NCBI RefSeq assembly: GCF_000769115.1
Contig: NZ_JQZV01000008.1
Location: 37,261 to 101,260, forward strand
Reading direction: 5' to 3'
DNA length: 64,000 bases
From: Porphyromonas canoris
GTDB taxonomy: Bacteria > Bacteroidota > Bacteroidia > Bacteroidales > Porphyromonadaceae
Below are positions 17,683-26,516 of the stretch, in pieces. The position numbers were made by a program, and so were the translations under genes. Position 1 is the first letter of the stretch, and each line of letters opens with the position of its first letter. A model generated the notes under the pieces. That model ran no database searches. It saw only the letters and a list, made by a program, of their open reading frames with translations, and was not told where the DNA came from.

Positions 17683-18230
17683 CCTTTCATTTTTATATAT
17701 TCTATACCGAAAACGCTTCTCTTTTTCCCTCTCTCTATTTTGATCCGACACCTCATTTTTAGAGGGTAGGGGAATAGTTAAAATCACCTCATTTTATTAA
17801 CACAAATTCCGATACCTGCTAAGCCAAAACGCTAAACGAGCATATTTTGTCGGCTTAACGTGTTTAATTTTTCAATGAACATGTTTAGTGATTTCATTAA
17901 ACACGTTTACCGGATTCGATTAACGTGTTTAGAATTTTTGCTTACTCTGTTGATAATTAGTGTTTTAATGGTTTTTGCCCTTTAATGTCGGTTTTTGGGG
18001 TGATTTTTGCATTAAGATCCATTCACACTCAATCCTTCATATTTTGAAGTTTGTTAACGCGAAAATGGCACCTGAAAGCGACCAAAGGGAGAAAAGTTCT
18101 CAAATTCAATAAATTCGTGAATCTGTTGGTTTATAGGTTTTTATCTCTTTTCTTAAGGCGTGGGCGCAATTTGAGGAGAAGATGCCCCGGTCGGAAAAAA
18201 TGGCTTCATCTCCCTGTTTTTATATAAAAG
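17683..18230 (+). repeat. Duplicated upstream element, copy 1
   Basis: Collinear with the reverse complement of 58480-59032. Landmarks match at both ends: TTTTTATATAT ends at 17700 and GTTTTTATATAAAAG starts at 18216, a distance of 516 bases here and 517 in the other copy. The core 17795-17932 aligns without gaps with about 15 differences in 138 bases by eye count. The core contains near-palindromic 12-mers (consensus TTAACRYGTTTA) starting at 17855, 17876, 17898 and 17920, with weaker ones at 17833 and 17942, so the period is 21-22 bases. It points towards the lipoprotein metallopeptidase at 18393. Confidence 0.85.
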
Positions 18231-18287
18231 TGCACTTTGCCGGAGCATCTTTCCCTTATGCCCTTTTTTCTTCTTAATAGTATTCGC

Positions 18288-18319
18288 TTTGTTCGTTCCC
18301 CTAAAACGTTTTATATTTA
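18288..18319 (+). promoter_or_regulatory. Promoter of the lipoprotein metallopeptidase
   Basis: TTTG at 18288-18291, 20 bases, then TATATTTA at 18312-18319 (one mismatch). The predicted leader is about 65 bases. Confidence 0.65.
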
Positions 18320-18392
18320 CATGGATATTTTAATCTCTTTTTAGCGAAAGAGATCTCCAAAGAAATAGTAGAACCAATTTAGTTAAGGACCT

Positions 18393-20459
18393 ATGAGACG
18401 ATTAAATGCAATCTTGCTTGCGACTTTCGCTTTACTGCTTTCTGCTTGTGCCGGACAGAATAAGTGTGGCACGGATAAGTCGGAGGCGGCAACCTCTATC
18501 ACTATGGAACAGATACAGAAAACGACAGACACCCTAAAGATGTTGCATGGGAAGTCCTCCTTGTTCAGAATAGAGCGTGGAGTCTCTCAAGTGGCAGCTT
18601 TGTGGCGTGCCGAAGATGGCACAGCCGAAGAGTTCGAGGCTTTTTGCCGCAAAATGTTTGTGGCGAATGAGGCAGAACTCTCCAAGCTGTACGATACTCT
18701 GGAGCGCAACTTTGAAGTTATGATCGGACACTTTCATAAGATAGACTCTCACCTGAAACGCCCTTTGCACGTATCGGGACCTGCCACAACGGAGGTGGAT
18801 ATGCTCTTTGGCTACTACGATGTGTACTCACACCTGGATGACGATATGTTCTCCGGGAAGGTGGCATTCGTTACGGCACTCAACTTCCCATTCTATACGC
18901 TCGAAGAGAAGAGCCGTCTGGGAGAGAGCTGGAGCAGGAGAGAGTGGGCTTATGCACGGATGGGAGACCGCTTTATCTCTCGCGTGCCGGCATCCATAAA
19001 GCAAGGGCAGTCCAAGGTTCTTACCGAGAACGACACCTATATAGCCGAATACAATATCGTAATGGGCAACCTTGTGGACGAAAACGGGCAGAGACTCTTC
19101 CCCGAAGATATGAAGCTCATATCCCATTGGGGGTTGAGAGACGAGCTTAAATCCAACTACGCGAACAAAGAGCAAGGTCTCACCAAACAGCGGATGATCT
19201 ACCAAGTGATGAAGCGAATAATAGATCAGACCCTGCCTGAAAACGTTGTGGGCAATGAAGAGCTGCTTTGGGAGCCTTACAGCAATAAGATCGTGGATGC
19301 TTCCGGAGCCGATGTGGCGGCGAAAAGTTCGGAAGACAGGCGTTATGTGGCACTGCTCAACAATTTTCTTTCCTCAAAAGCTCTGGACCCTTACTTCCCT
19401 CACTATCCCACCCAGATAGACAGAGCCATAGATCGGGATATGGAGATTCCGCTGGCTGAGGTCAAATCGCTCTTCATCAGTCTGCTTACATCGCCCCAGG
19501 TGAGAGAGGTGGCATCCTTCATTGCAGAGCGACTCGGTCGTCCGTTGGAGCCTTTCGATATTTGGTACGACGGATTCAAACCTCGCGGAACCATGTCCGA
19601 AGATGAGCTTACAAAGATCACTTCCAAGCTCTATCCCAATCCGGATGCTCTCAAAGCAGATCTGCCTCATATCCTTGTAAAGCTCGGCTGGACACCGGAA
19701 GAGGCTGAACGCATCACGTCACTGATTGTGGTGGATCCTTCGAGAGGTGCCGGACACGCCATGGGCTCTATGATGAGAGGCGATGTAGCCCGACTGCGTA
19801 CAAGAATAGGGGAGAAAGGGATGGACTACAAAGGGTACAATATTGCCGTACACGAGTTCGGACACAACGTCGAACAGACCATTTCGATGAACGATGTCGA
19901 CTATTATATGCTCAACGGCGTTCCCAATACCGGCTTTACAGAGGCTCTTGCTTTCTTGTTTCAGCTGAAAGATCTTCAGCTGCTCGGATTGCAGACCATT
20001 TCGGAAGAGGATATGTACTATATGGCTCTCGATAAGTTTTGGAGCTGTTACGAGATCATGGGTGTGTCGCTCGTGGACATCGCCGTGTGGGAGTGGATGT
20101 ATGCCAACCCCGAAGCCTCTCCGGCAGAACTCAAAGAGGCTTTCTTGAGGATCTCCAAAGAGGTTTGGAACAGCTACTATGCCGACATACTCGGAGGAAA
20201 AGACGAGACCCTGCTGGGAATTTATTCTCACATGTTGGTCTATCCGCTCTATTTGCCGAACTATTCCGTAGGGCATCTTATCAACTTCCAGATAGAGAAA
20301 TACATGGGAGATAAGAACTTGGCAAAAGAGGTACAGCGGATGTTCTCTGTGGGACGAATACTTCCGAACCATTGGATGAAGCATGCCGTGGGTGCTCCCA
20401 TATCTACCGAACCGATCCTGACATCCACTTCGGAAGCCTTGCGTGTCTTGAGAAAATAA
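18393..20459 (+). CDS. Lipoprotein zinc metallopeptidase (gluzincin type, family not recognised)
   Basis: 688-residue exported lipoprotein: the signal ends in the lipobox LLSAC, with Cys near residue 19. The zinc site is HEFGH (H487, E488, H491), with Glu517 in GFTEALAF as the likely third ligand, the HExxH-(25)-E arrangement of gluzincins. The large N-terminal region contains no domain I can name. It is not M49, since the motif is HExxH rather than HExxGH. Large oligopeptidase-like proteins of this size usually act on short peptides; substrate here is unknown. Upstream it shares a duplicated ~550-base element with the M43-type protease at 56961. It is probably anchored on the periplasmic or cell surface side. 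Confidence 0.75.
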   Translation: MRRLNAILLATFALLLSACAGQNKCGTDKSEAATSITMEQIQKTTDTLKMLHGKSSLFRIERGVSQVAALWRAEDGTAEEFEAFCRKMFVANEAELSKLYDTLERNFEVMIGHFHKIDSHLKRPLHVSGPATTEVDMLFGYYDVYSHLDDDMFSGKVAFVTALNFPFYTLEEKSRLGESWSRREWAYARMGDRFISRVPASIKQGQSKVLTENDTYIAEYNIVMGNLVDENGQRLFPEDMKLISHWGLRDELKSNYANKEQGLTKQRMIYQVMKRIIDQTLPENVVGNEELLWEPYSNKIVDASGADVAAKSSEDRRYVALLNNFLSSKALDPYFPHYPTQIDRAIDRDMEIPLAEVKSLFISLLTSPQVREVASFIAERLGRPLEPFDIWYDGFKPRGTMSEDELTKITSKLYPNPDALKADLPHILVKLGWTPEEAERITSLIVVDPSRGAGHAMGSMMRGDVARLRTRIGEKGMDYKGYNIAVHEFGHNVEQTISMNDVDYYMLNGVPNTGFTEALAFLFQLKDLQLLGLQTISEEDMYYMALDKFWSCYEIMGVSLVDIAVWEWMYANPEASPAELKEAFLRISKEVWNSYYADILGGKDETLLGIYSHMLVYPLYLPNYSVGHLINFQIEKYMGDKNLAKEVQRMFSVGRILPNHWMKHAVGAPISTEPILTSTSEALRVLRK

Positions 20460-20485
20460 ATCGGGACACCATAGGCTTTTTCCGC

Positions 20486-20493
20486 TATCTTTG
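20486..20493 (+). promoter_or_regulatory. -7 box for kdsB-dnaG
   Basis: Perfect TATCTTTG about 24 bases before the kdsB ATG and just after the stop of the metallopeptidase. No clear -33 box. Confidence 0.5.
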
Positions 20494-20516
20494 CAGAGAG
20501 ATCTTTAAGTATAGCA

Positions 20517-21284
20517 ATGTCGATGAAAACAATAGCAATCATTCCTGCCCGGATAGGCTCTCAACGCCTGCCCCGTAAGCCGTTGAGACTGCTCGGAGAG
20601 CTGCCCATAGTGGTACATGTCTACAATCGTGCAAGTCGGTATGCGGATCTTGCCGTTGTCGCAACGGATTCTCAAGAGATTGTGGATGCCGTGGAGGCAC
20701 ACGGCGGAAAAGCCATCATGACCTCTCCGGACCATCAAAGCGGAACGGATCGTTGCCTCGAGGCGTACAGGAAGAGCGGATTTGTGGCGGATGTCATCAT
20801 CAATGTGCAGGGGGATGAGCCTTTTGTTTCAAAAGAACACTTGGATCTGCTTCGCGGTGCATTTGAAGATGCACGGACGGATATAGCGACACTCTGCATA
20901 GATTTGGCTAAAGAGGGGGATGTCTCGGAGCTGGCAAAGAATCCGAATGTGGTGAAAGTGGTTAGGGATCTCTCCGATAATGCACTCTATTTCTCTCGCC
21001 TGCCGATTCCGTACTCCCGAAAAGATGAGGGAGGCATACCGGCAGATCTTTCCGGGGTTTACTACAAGCATCTTGGTATGTACGCTTACCGACCGGAAGC
21101 ATTGGAAAAAGTCTGCGCACTTCCGCGCTCTCCATACGAGTGTATAGAGATGCTGGAGCAGCTCCGTTGGTTACAAAACGGCTTCCGGATAGTATGCAGA
21201 GAGACAAACATCCCGACTATCGGAATAGATACAGAGGAGGATCTTGAAACAGCATGGAGGGTGTTGGCGGAAAATATAGGATAG
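20517..21284 (+). CDS. kdsB: 3-deoxy-manno-octulosonate cytidylyltransferase
   Basis: Activates Kdo as CMP-Kdo for lipopolysaccharide inner-core synthesis. The 255 residues open with IIPARIGSQRLPRKPL, the nucleotide-binding motif of the family, and contain NVQGDEPF, YFSRLPIPY and KHLGMYAYR. The first Met (20517) and a second two codons later are equally possible starts. Its 3' end overlaps dnaG by 31 bases in another frame, implying translational coupling. Confidence 0.96.
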   Translation: MSMKTIAIIPARIGSQRLPRKPLRLLGELPIVVHVYNRASRYADLAVVATDSQEIVDAVEAHGGKAIMTSPDHQSGTDRCLEAYRKSGFVADVIINVQGDEPFVSKEHLDLLRGAFEDARTDIATLCIDLAKEGDVSELAKNPNVVKVVRDLSDNALYFSRLPIPYSRKDEGGIPADLSGVYYKHLGMYAYRPEALEKVCALPRSPYECIEMLEQLRWLQNGFRIVCRETNIPTIGIDTEEDLETAWRVLAENIG

Positions 21285-23272
21285 ATGCCCGAACAGTAGA
21301 TGAGGTTCTGGACAGAGCAGAGATAGTAGACGTGGTGAGCGACTTCGTATCTCTGCATCGTCGTGGACAGAATTATATAGGTCTCTGTCCTTTTCATCAA
21401 GATCGCAATCCCTCTTTCTACGTTTCTCCTTCCAAGAATATATGCAAGTGTTTCAGCTGTGGAGAGGGCGGTTCTCCTCTCAATTTCATCATGAAACACG
21501 AGCAACTCTCGTGGGTCGATGCCATTCGGTACCTTGCCAAAAAGTATGGAATAGAGATTGTGGAGCGCGAACTCTCGGCGGAGGAGCTTGAAGTCCGAAA
21601 CGAGAGAGAGGCTCTTTTCATGGCAAACAGCTTTGCCCGCGACCTTTTTGTCCGCGAACTGTTTGAAGTGCAAGAGGGTCGCACCATCGGTCTATCCTAC
21701 TTCAGAGAACGAGGCTTCCATGAAGAGGTCTTGAAAGCGTTTCAGATAGGCTTTTCTCCCGATAAGCAAGGGTATCTCCACTCAGAGGCTATGAAAAAAG
21801 GTCTCAAGGAGGAATCTCTTATCAAGGCAGGACTTATAACGAAAGGAGAAGACGGGCGCATCTGGGAACGTTTCCAAGGTCGGATCATATTCCCGATACA
21901 TACTCTCTCCGGAGGTGTCGTTGGTTTTGGAGGCCGCATCCTCAAACCTTCTCAAAAAGCAGCGAAGTACGTCAACTCTCCCGAAACGGATATTTATAGT
22001 AAAGGAGACGAGCTATACGGACTTTTTCAGGCAAAACAGGAGATCGGAAAGCAGGACAAATGCTTCGTCGTGGAGGGTTACATGGATGTTTTGGCACTTC
22101 ATCAGGCAGGAATAAAGCATGTGGTGGCATCTTCCGGTACGGCTTTGACAGAGTCTCAAGTGCGTAAAATCAAGAGGTTTACTCACAATATAACGCTCTT
22201 TTTTGACGGTGATGCTCCGGGACTTAAAGCGGCTCTTCGTGGTATTGATGTGGGATTGGAGCAGGGATTGAACGTTAAGATCCTCACGCTTCCTCCCGAA
22301 CACGACCCCGATACATTTGTCAAAGAGAAAACACCGGAGGAGTTTTACGCCTATGTCGATGCCAATGAACAGGACTTTGTGAGCTTTAAGAGCGATGTTC
22401 TGATGCGAAACAAGGGACAGGACGTACAGGCTCGCGTGCAGATGACGAGCAGTATTCTATCCTCTATCGCACTCATTCCGGATGAGCTGACAAGGGAGTT
22501 TTACATCAAAGAAGCCGTTGCTCATACCGGAATATCGGAAGAAGTGGCATTCTCATCCATCAGCGAGAAGAGGAGCGAGAGGCAGAAACATTCCGAGCAA
22601 TCTCTTTCACGGATAGAACAAGAGGCAGAGACTCCCACAACAGAAGGGCAGACAGAGCGACTTGTGCAGACTCCGGCAAAGGATCACAACCTCAAACCGG
22701 GTGAGTTTGCCTTGCTCCATGCTCTGCTCAAAGATATTTTTACGATCCTTGATCCCATCAAGTTTGAGACCGAGTCGGGCGAACTTTACTCTCCGGCAGT
22801 ATTCGAGCTGGTGGAGGGAGAGCTGTCCGAACTGGAAGACACCGGCTTCTTCTCCGAAGCATTCACGCGTTTCTATCGCCTTCTCTACAAAGAGATGATC
22901 CCGAATATGGATAAGGAGCAGATTTACAAGCAGCTTCTCTCTCATCCGGAAGATGGTATCCGTCTGTTGGGTACTCGTATCATCACGGACGAAAGACCTT
23001 TGAGTGCCATTCATGGAGGAGAGAAAGATAAGACGGAAGAGGCTCACAAGCTGGTAACAGCTGTCTATAAGCTTATTCTGAACCTGAAGTTCAACTACGT
23101 CAGAGAGAAGATAGACCACCTTATGGAGAGCTTGAAGGAGCCAGATGAGGAGAATATCGAACGGCGTACAGAGATTCTGAAAGAGATACAACGCTGGACA
23201 GCCATTAGGAACAATATGGCAAACCGATTGGGAGAGCGTGTTCTCATCCCAAACAATATCATACTGAAATAA
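21254..23272 (+). CDS. dnaG: DNA primase
   Basis: Makes RNA primers for replication. The 672 residues contain the CHC2 zinc finger (C45, H48, C66, C69: CPFH...CKCFSC), the catalytic core and TOPRIM domain (FVVEGYMDVLALHQAG; FDGDAPG), and a helicase-interacting C-terminal part. The only ATG in frame before the conserved region is 21254, giving a ten-residue N-terminal extension (MEGVGGKYRI) relative to the usual start and overlapping kdsB. A non-ATG start nearer 21281 cannot be excluded. Confidence 0.95.
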   Translation: MEGVGGKYRIDARTVDEVLDRAEIVDVVSDFVSLHRRGQNYIGLCPFHQDRNPSFYVSPSKNICKCFSCGEGGSPLNFIMKHEQLSWVDAIRYLAKKYGIEIVERELSAEELEVRNEREALFMANSFARDLFVRELFEVQEGRTIGLSYFRERGFHEEVLKAFQIGFSPDKQGYLHSEAMKKGLKEESLIKAGLITKGEDGRIWERFQGRIIFPIHTLSGGVVGFGGRILKPSQKAAKYVNSPETDIYSKGDELYGLFQAKQEIGKQDKCFVVEGYMDVLALHQAGIKHVVASSGTALTESQVRKIKRFTHNITLFFDGDAPGLKAALRGIDVGLEQGLNVKILTLPPEHDPDTFVKEKTPEEFYAYVDANEQDFVSFKSDVLMRNKGQDVQARVQMTSSILSSIALIPDELTREFYIKEAVAHTGISEEVAFSSISEKRSERQKHSEQSLSRIEQEAETPTTEGQTERLVQTPAKDHNLKPGEFALLHALLKDIFTILDPIKFETESGELYSPAVFELVEGELSELEDTGFFSEAFTRFYRLLYKEMIPNMDKEQIYKQLLSHPEDGIRLLGTRIITDERPLSAIHGGEKDKTEEAHKLVTAVYKLILNLKFNYVREKIDHLMESLKEPDEENIERRTEILKEIQRWTAIRNNMANRLGERVLIPNNIILK

Positions 23273-23295
23273 TAATCCACACACATACGAACCAG

Positions 23296-24237
23296 ATGAT
23301 TTTTATAGAAACAAAAGAGATTGTAAAAGACTTTTCCGCTCATCGTGCATTGGATCATGTCAGCATAGAGGTGCAGCAAGGAAGAGTTTATGGTTTACTT
23401 GGTCCCAACGGAGCAGGTAAGACCACTCTTATACGCATACTTAACCGCATTGGTATATCCGATAGCGGAGAAGTGTTGTTTAAGGGAAGAAAAATGGTAC
23501 AGGAGGATACGCAGAACATCGGATACCTTCCTGAAGAGAGAGGACTCTTCCGCAAGATGAAAGTAGGAGAGCAGGCCATCTATCTGGCAAGACTTAAAGG
23601 ACTTTCCAGACAGGATGCCGTGAAGAAGCTGACAGAATGGTTCGAGAAGTTTGATATCATGCCTTGGTGGAATCGCAAGGTAGAAGAGCTCTCCAAAGGG
23701 ATGCAGCAGAAGGTGCAATTCGTTGCCACTGTCCTTCATGAGCCCGAACTGCTCATCTTTGACGAGCCTTTCAGCGGTTTCGACCCCGTCAATGCCAAGC
23801 TCCTAAAAGATGAAATCCTCGGTTTCAAAGATAAAGGACACACCATTATATTCTCCACACACAATATGCAGAGCGTGGAAGAGGTGTGCGATGATATGGG
23901 ACTGATCAATAAGTCTCGCCTTGTACTTCAAGGTTCAGTAAGCGAAATCAAACAGCGTTTCAAGGGATCTAAATATGGTATCAGCTACTACGCCAACAAC
24001 GGATTTGAGATACCGTCATCTCTTAAGGAGCGTTACGGTGTCAGTATGCATCATAACGAGAGAGCCGGATTTTGGGAAGTGGAGGTGCTGAACCCGAATC
24101 AGGCGAGCGTGAACGAGATTATCGCGGACTTTGTTCCACTTGGCGAGCTTGTGAAGTTTGAAGAGATCATTCCGTCCATACAGGACATATTCATAGACAC
24201 TGTAACCAAAACAGAACCAGTAGCAGTAGAAGCATGA
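23296..24237 (+). CDS. ABC exporter ATP-binding protein (NatA-like)
   Basis: ATPase subunit of an ABC-2 type exporter, 313 residues. Walker A is GPNGAGKTT, the signature is LSKGMQQKVQ and Walker B LLIFDEPFSG, with H-loop STHNMQ. About 90 C-terminal residues follow the nucleotide-binding domain, as in NatA-like proteins. It shares a 4-base ATGA overlap with the permease gene. Substrate is unknown: NatAB-type systems export sodium or small toxic compounds, but that cannot be inferred from sequence here. Confidence 0.92.
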   Translation: MIFIETKEIVKDFSAHRALDHVSIEVQQGRVYGLLGPNGAGKTTLIRILNRIGISDSGEVLFKGRKMVQEDTQNIGYLPEERGLFRKMKVGEQAIYLARLKGLSRQDAVKKLTEWFEKFDIMPWWNRKVEELSKGMQQKVQFVATVLHEPELLIFDEPFSGFDPVNAKLLKDEILGFKDKGHTIIFSTHNMQSVEEVCDDMGLINKSRLVLQGSVSEIKQRFKGSKYGISYYANNGFEIPSSLKERYGVSMHHNERAGFWEVEVLNPNQASVNEIIADFVPLGELVKFEEIIPSIQDIFIDTVTKTEPVAVEA

Positions 24238-25547
24238 AAAAGTTAGGAGTAATAATATCTCGTGAGTATCGTGAGAAGGTACTCAAGAAGTCGTTCATTA
24301 TTTTTACGATTCTCACCCCGATCTTCTTTATCGCCATCAGCTTTATCCCGGCGATATTGATGAACACCAAGAGTACAACGGACGAAGAGAAAGTGGTTCT
24401 TGTTGCAGACCAGCCCGGAAAGTACTTCTCCCACCTTAAGAACAAGGACGGTTTTCGTTTCATAACCACTTCCAAGAGCTTAGATGAGGAGCGAGCCGAA
24501 GGAACAGAGATGTATGCCTATGTGCTCATCTCGGAGGACTTGTTGGAGAATCCCAGAGGGATAAAAATCTTTACGGAAAAGCAGGTTACATCGGAGCTTT
24601 CGGATCTTGTTTATGATCAGATCATGCCGGTGCTTCAAGAGGAGAAGATCGCTTCTTTCGATATTCCGAACCTGAAAAACATTATTGATGATACCAAGGT
24701 GCGTCTGGATATACAAACCGCAAAGATCGTTGCATCCGGAGAGGACAGTGTTTCTTCTTCTGCCGGTTTGGCATCTGCTTTGGGTATGATAACCAATTTC
24801 GTGATGTACTTCTTCATCTTCATGTACGGGATGATGGTATTTGCCTCCGTTCGGGAAGAGAAGAAGAATCGTGTCGTGGAGGTGATCATCTCCTCCGTGC
24901 AGCCTTTTGAGCTTCTTATGGGCAAGATTATCGCTGCACTTCTCATAGGTTTCACTCAGCTCTTTATTTGGGCTGTGGTGTTTGTCGGGGGAGTCTTCCT
25001 GCTTCAGCTCTTCATGTTCGACACCTTCACTACATCCGTTGCGGAGATGAAGCAGATCTCTGCCGCACAGGAAAGTGTCATGATGGAGGGCTTCATCGAA
25101 GAGATTCTTGTGCCGTTGCAGAGCATCAACTTCTCGCTCATCTTCGTGTCATTCATCCTCTACTTCCTTGGAGGTTATCTGATCTATGCCTCTCTTTATG
25201 CCGCAGTGGGCTCGGCGATAGACAACGATGAAGACGGACAACAACTGATGATGCCCGTAACGATCATTTCTTTGTTGGCATTTTACTTCGGCTTCTATGC
25301 TGCAAATAATCCGGATGCTCCGCTTACTATTTTTGCTTCCATGTTCCCACTCTCTTCTCCGGTGGTGATGATGGTTCGTTTGCCTTTCGAGCCTCCGATG
25401 TGGCAGTTGGTACTATCCATTGTAATACTTATTGCTTCGGCTCTCGGTTCTATCTGGTTTGCTTCCAGAATATATCGTGTCGGTATATTGATGTACGGCA
25501 AGAAACCGTCCTACAAGACCTTGATGCAGTGGTTGCGCTATAAGTAG
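24234..25547 (+). CDS. ABC exporter permease (NatB-like, ABC-2 family)
   Basis: Membrane partner of the preceding ATPase, 437 residues. One N-terminal helix (SFIIFTILTPIFFIAISFIPAIL) is followed by a ~150-residue extracytoplasmic domain and then five or six membrane helices; FASVREEKKNRVVEVIISSVQPFELLMGK is the typical ABC-2 coupling segment. The start codon overlaps the ATPase stop (ATGA). A good terminator follows at 25628-25678, so the two genes form a complete unit. Confidence 0.92.
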   Translation: MKKLGVIISREYREKVLKKSFIIFTILTPIFFIAISFIPAILMNTKSTTDEEKVVLVADQPGKYFSHLKNKDGFRFITTSKSLDEERAEGTEMYAYVLISEDLLENPRGIKIFTEKQVTSELSDLVYDQIMPVLQEEKIASFDIPNLKNIIDDTKVRLDIQTAKIVASGEDSVSSSAGLASALGMITNFVMYFFIFMYGMMVFASVREEKKNRVVEVIISSVQPFELLMGKIIAALLIGFTQLFIWAVVFVGGVFLLQLFMFDTFTTSVAEMKQISAAQESVMMEGFIEEILVPLQSINFSLIFVSFILYFLGGYLIYASLYAAVGSAIDNDEDGQQLMMPVTIISLLAFYFGFYAANNPDAPLTIFASMFPLSSPVVMMVRLPFEPPMWQLVLSIVILIASALGSIWFASRIYRVGILMYGKKPSYKTLMQWLRYK

Positions 25548-25627
25548 TGGGCGAAAAAGTCAAGATGAAACAGAGAGGAGCTTTGTTTGAATACAGATAA
25601 GACTTAGCCGATCTCTTTCGCAGACGA

Positions 25628-25678
25628 ATCTGCAAGCCGGAAACGCTTTAGGACTTCCGGTTTGCAGATCTTTGTTTT
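25628..25678 (+). terminator. Terminator of the ABC exporter operon
   Basis: A 15-base stem with one G-T pair (ATCTGCAAGCCGGAA at 25628-25642 with 25655-25669), followed by CTTTGTTTTT. Confidence 0.8.
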
Positions 25679-25759
25679 TCACCTTAGAGAGTAAATATTC
25701 GTTTGTAAGTTTGACATACGAAAAAGGAGTCACGATAGCACTCTCTTCTTCGTTTTTCG

Positions 25760-25767
25760 TATTTTTG
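25760..25767 (+). promoter_or_regulatory. -7 box directly before tcdA
   Basis: TATTTTTG ends only five bases before the ATG at 25773. If used, transcription would start at or next to the start codon and the mRNA would be nearly leaderless. Confidence 0.4.
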
Positions 25768-25772
25768 TGCCT

Positions 25773-26516
25773 ATGATTGAGAACGTTTACGGATGGCAGG
25801 AGCGTACCGAACTCTTGATGGGTACCGAAGCCATGCAGAAGCTTAGAGAGGCTCACGTGCTGGTGGTGGGCGCAGGCGGTGTGGGAGGATACGCTTTGGA
25901 GATGTTGGCTCGTGTCGGAGTGGGACACCTCACTATCGTGGATGCCGATGAGGTTCAGGAGAGCAACCGCAACAGACAGATCATTGCCGCCTGCTCGACT
26001 GTTGGAAAGGCTAAAGTGGATTTATGGGAAGAGCGCATCAGAGATATTGCCCCGGAGTGTGTTGTTAGGACTCACCGGCTATTCCTGAAAGATGAATTCA
26101 CCGAAGAGTTGCTGGACGCAGAACCCTACGCTTTCGTCATAGATGCAATAGATACATTGAGCCCAAAGGTCTTTCTGATCGCCTCGCTTCAACGCCGTTC
26201 CATGCCGTTCATATCCGCCATGGGCGCCGGCTCGAAGTTCGATCCCACAAAGCTTAGAGTGGGCGACATGAAGAAAGTAGGCGGATGTCCTCTCTCAAGA
26301 GTCGTCCGGAAAAGATTGAGAAAGCTCGGCGTCTCGGTCTCTTTCCCCGTTGTCTACTCCGAAGAGCTGTCGGATAAGGAGACGCTTGAAGTAACAGACG
26401 GAGAAAACAATAAGAAATCGGTGAACGGAACCGTGGCTTATCTGCCCGCCGTAGCCGGATGTTACGCGGCTTATTATGCCGTAAGTGTGATAACCCAAAA
26501 AGAAGAAAACGAATGA
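25773..26516 (+). CDS. tcdA: tRNA threonylcarbamoyladenosine dehydratase (TcdA/ThiF family)
   Basis: E1-like enzyme that converts t6A37 of tRNA to its cyclic form using ATP. The 247 residues contain the nucleotide-binding [28 protein letters not shown] and [11 protein letters not shown], and the later [16 protein letters not shown]...[12 protein letters not shown] segment typical of TcdA (YgdL) rather than ThiF or MoeB. An in-frame GTG two codons upstream is a less likely start. The stop overlaps the lolD start by four bases. Confidence 0.92.
   Translation: MIENVYGWQERTELLMGTEAMQKLREAHVLVVGAGGVGGYALEMLARVGVGHLTIVDADEVQESNRNRQIIAACSTVGKAKVDLWEERIRDIAPECVVRTHRLFLKDEFTEELLDAEPYAFVIDAIDTLSPKVFLIASLQRRSMPFISAMGAGSKFDPTKLRVGDMKKVGGCPLSRVVRKRLRKLGVSVSFPVVYSEELSDKETLEVTDGENNKKSVNGTVAYLPAVAGCYAAYYAVSVITQKEENE

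Larger units (their letters stand above)
17482..18392. other. Long divergent intergenic region tnaA / metallopeptidase
   Basis: About 910 bases without a credible gene. Roughly 17683-18230 is copy 1 of a duplicated regulatory-type element (see the repeat entry), followed by the metallopeptidase promoter at 18288-18319. The open frame at 17520-17756 on the minus strand is A/T-driven and has no family resemblance. Confidence 0.7.

Noticed and set aside
17520..17756. 78-codon open frame upstream of tnaA
   Set aside because: A/T-driven sequence partly within the duplicated non-coding element; no matching frame is kept in copy 2.
17857..17931. Insertion sequence or transposon end in the duplicated element
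   Set aside because: No transposase frame, no target duplications visible, and similarity is confined to non-coding sequence upstream of two peptidase genes.
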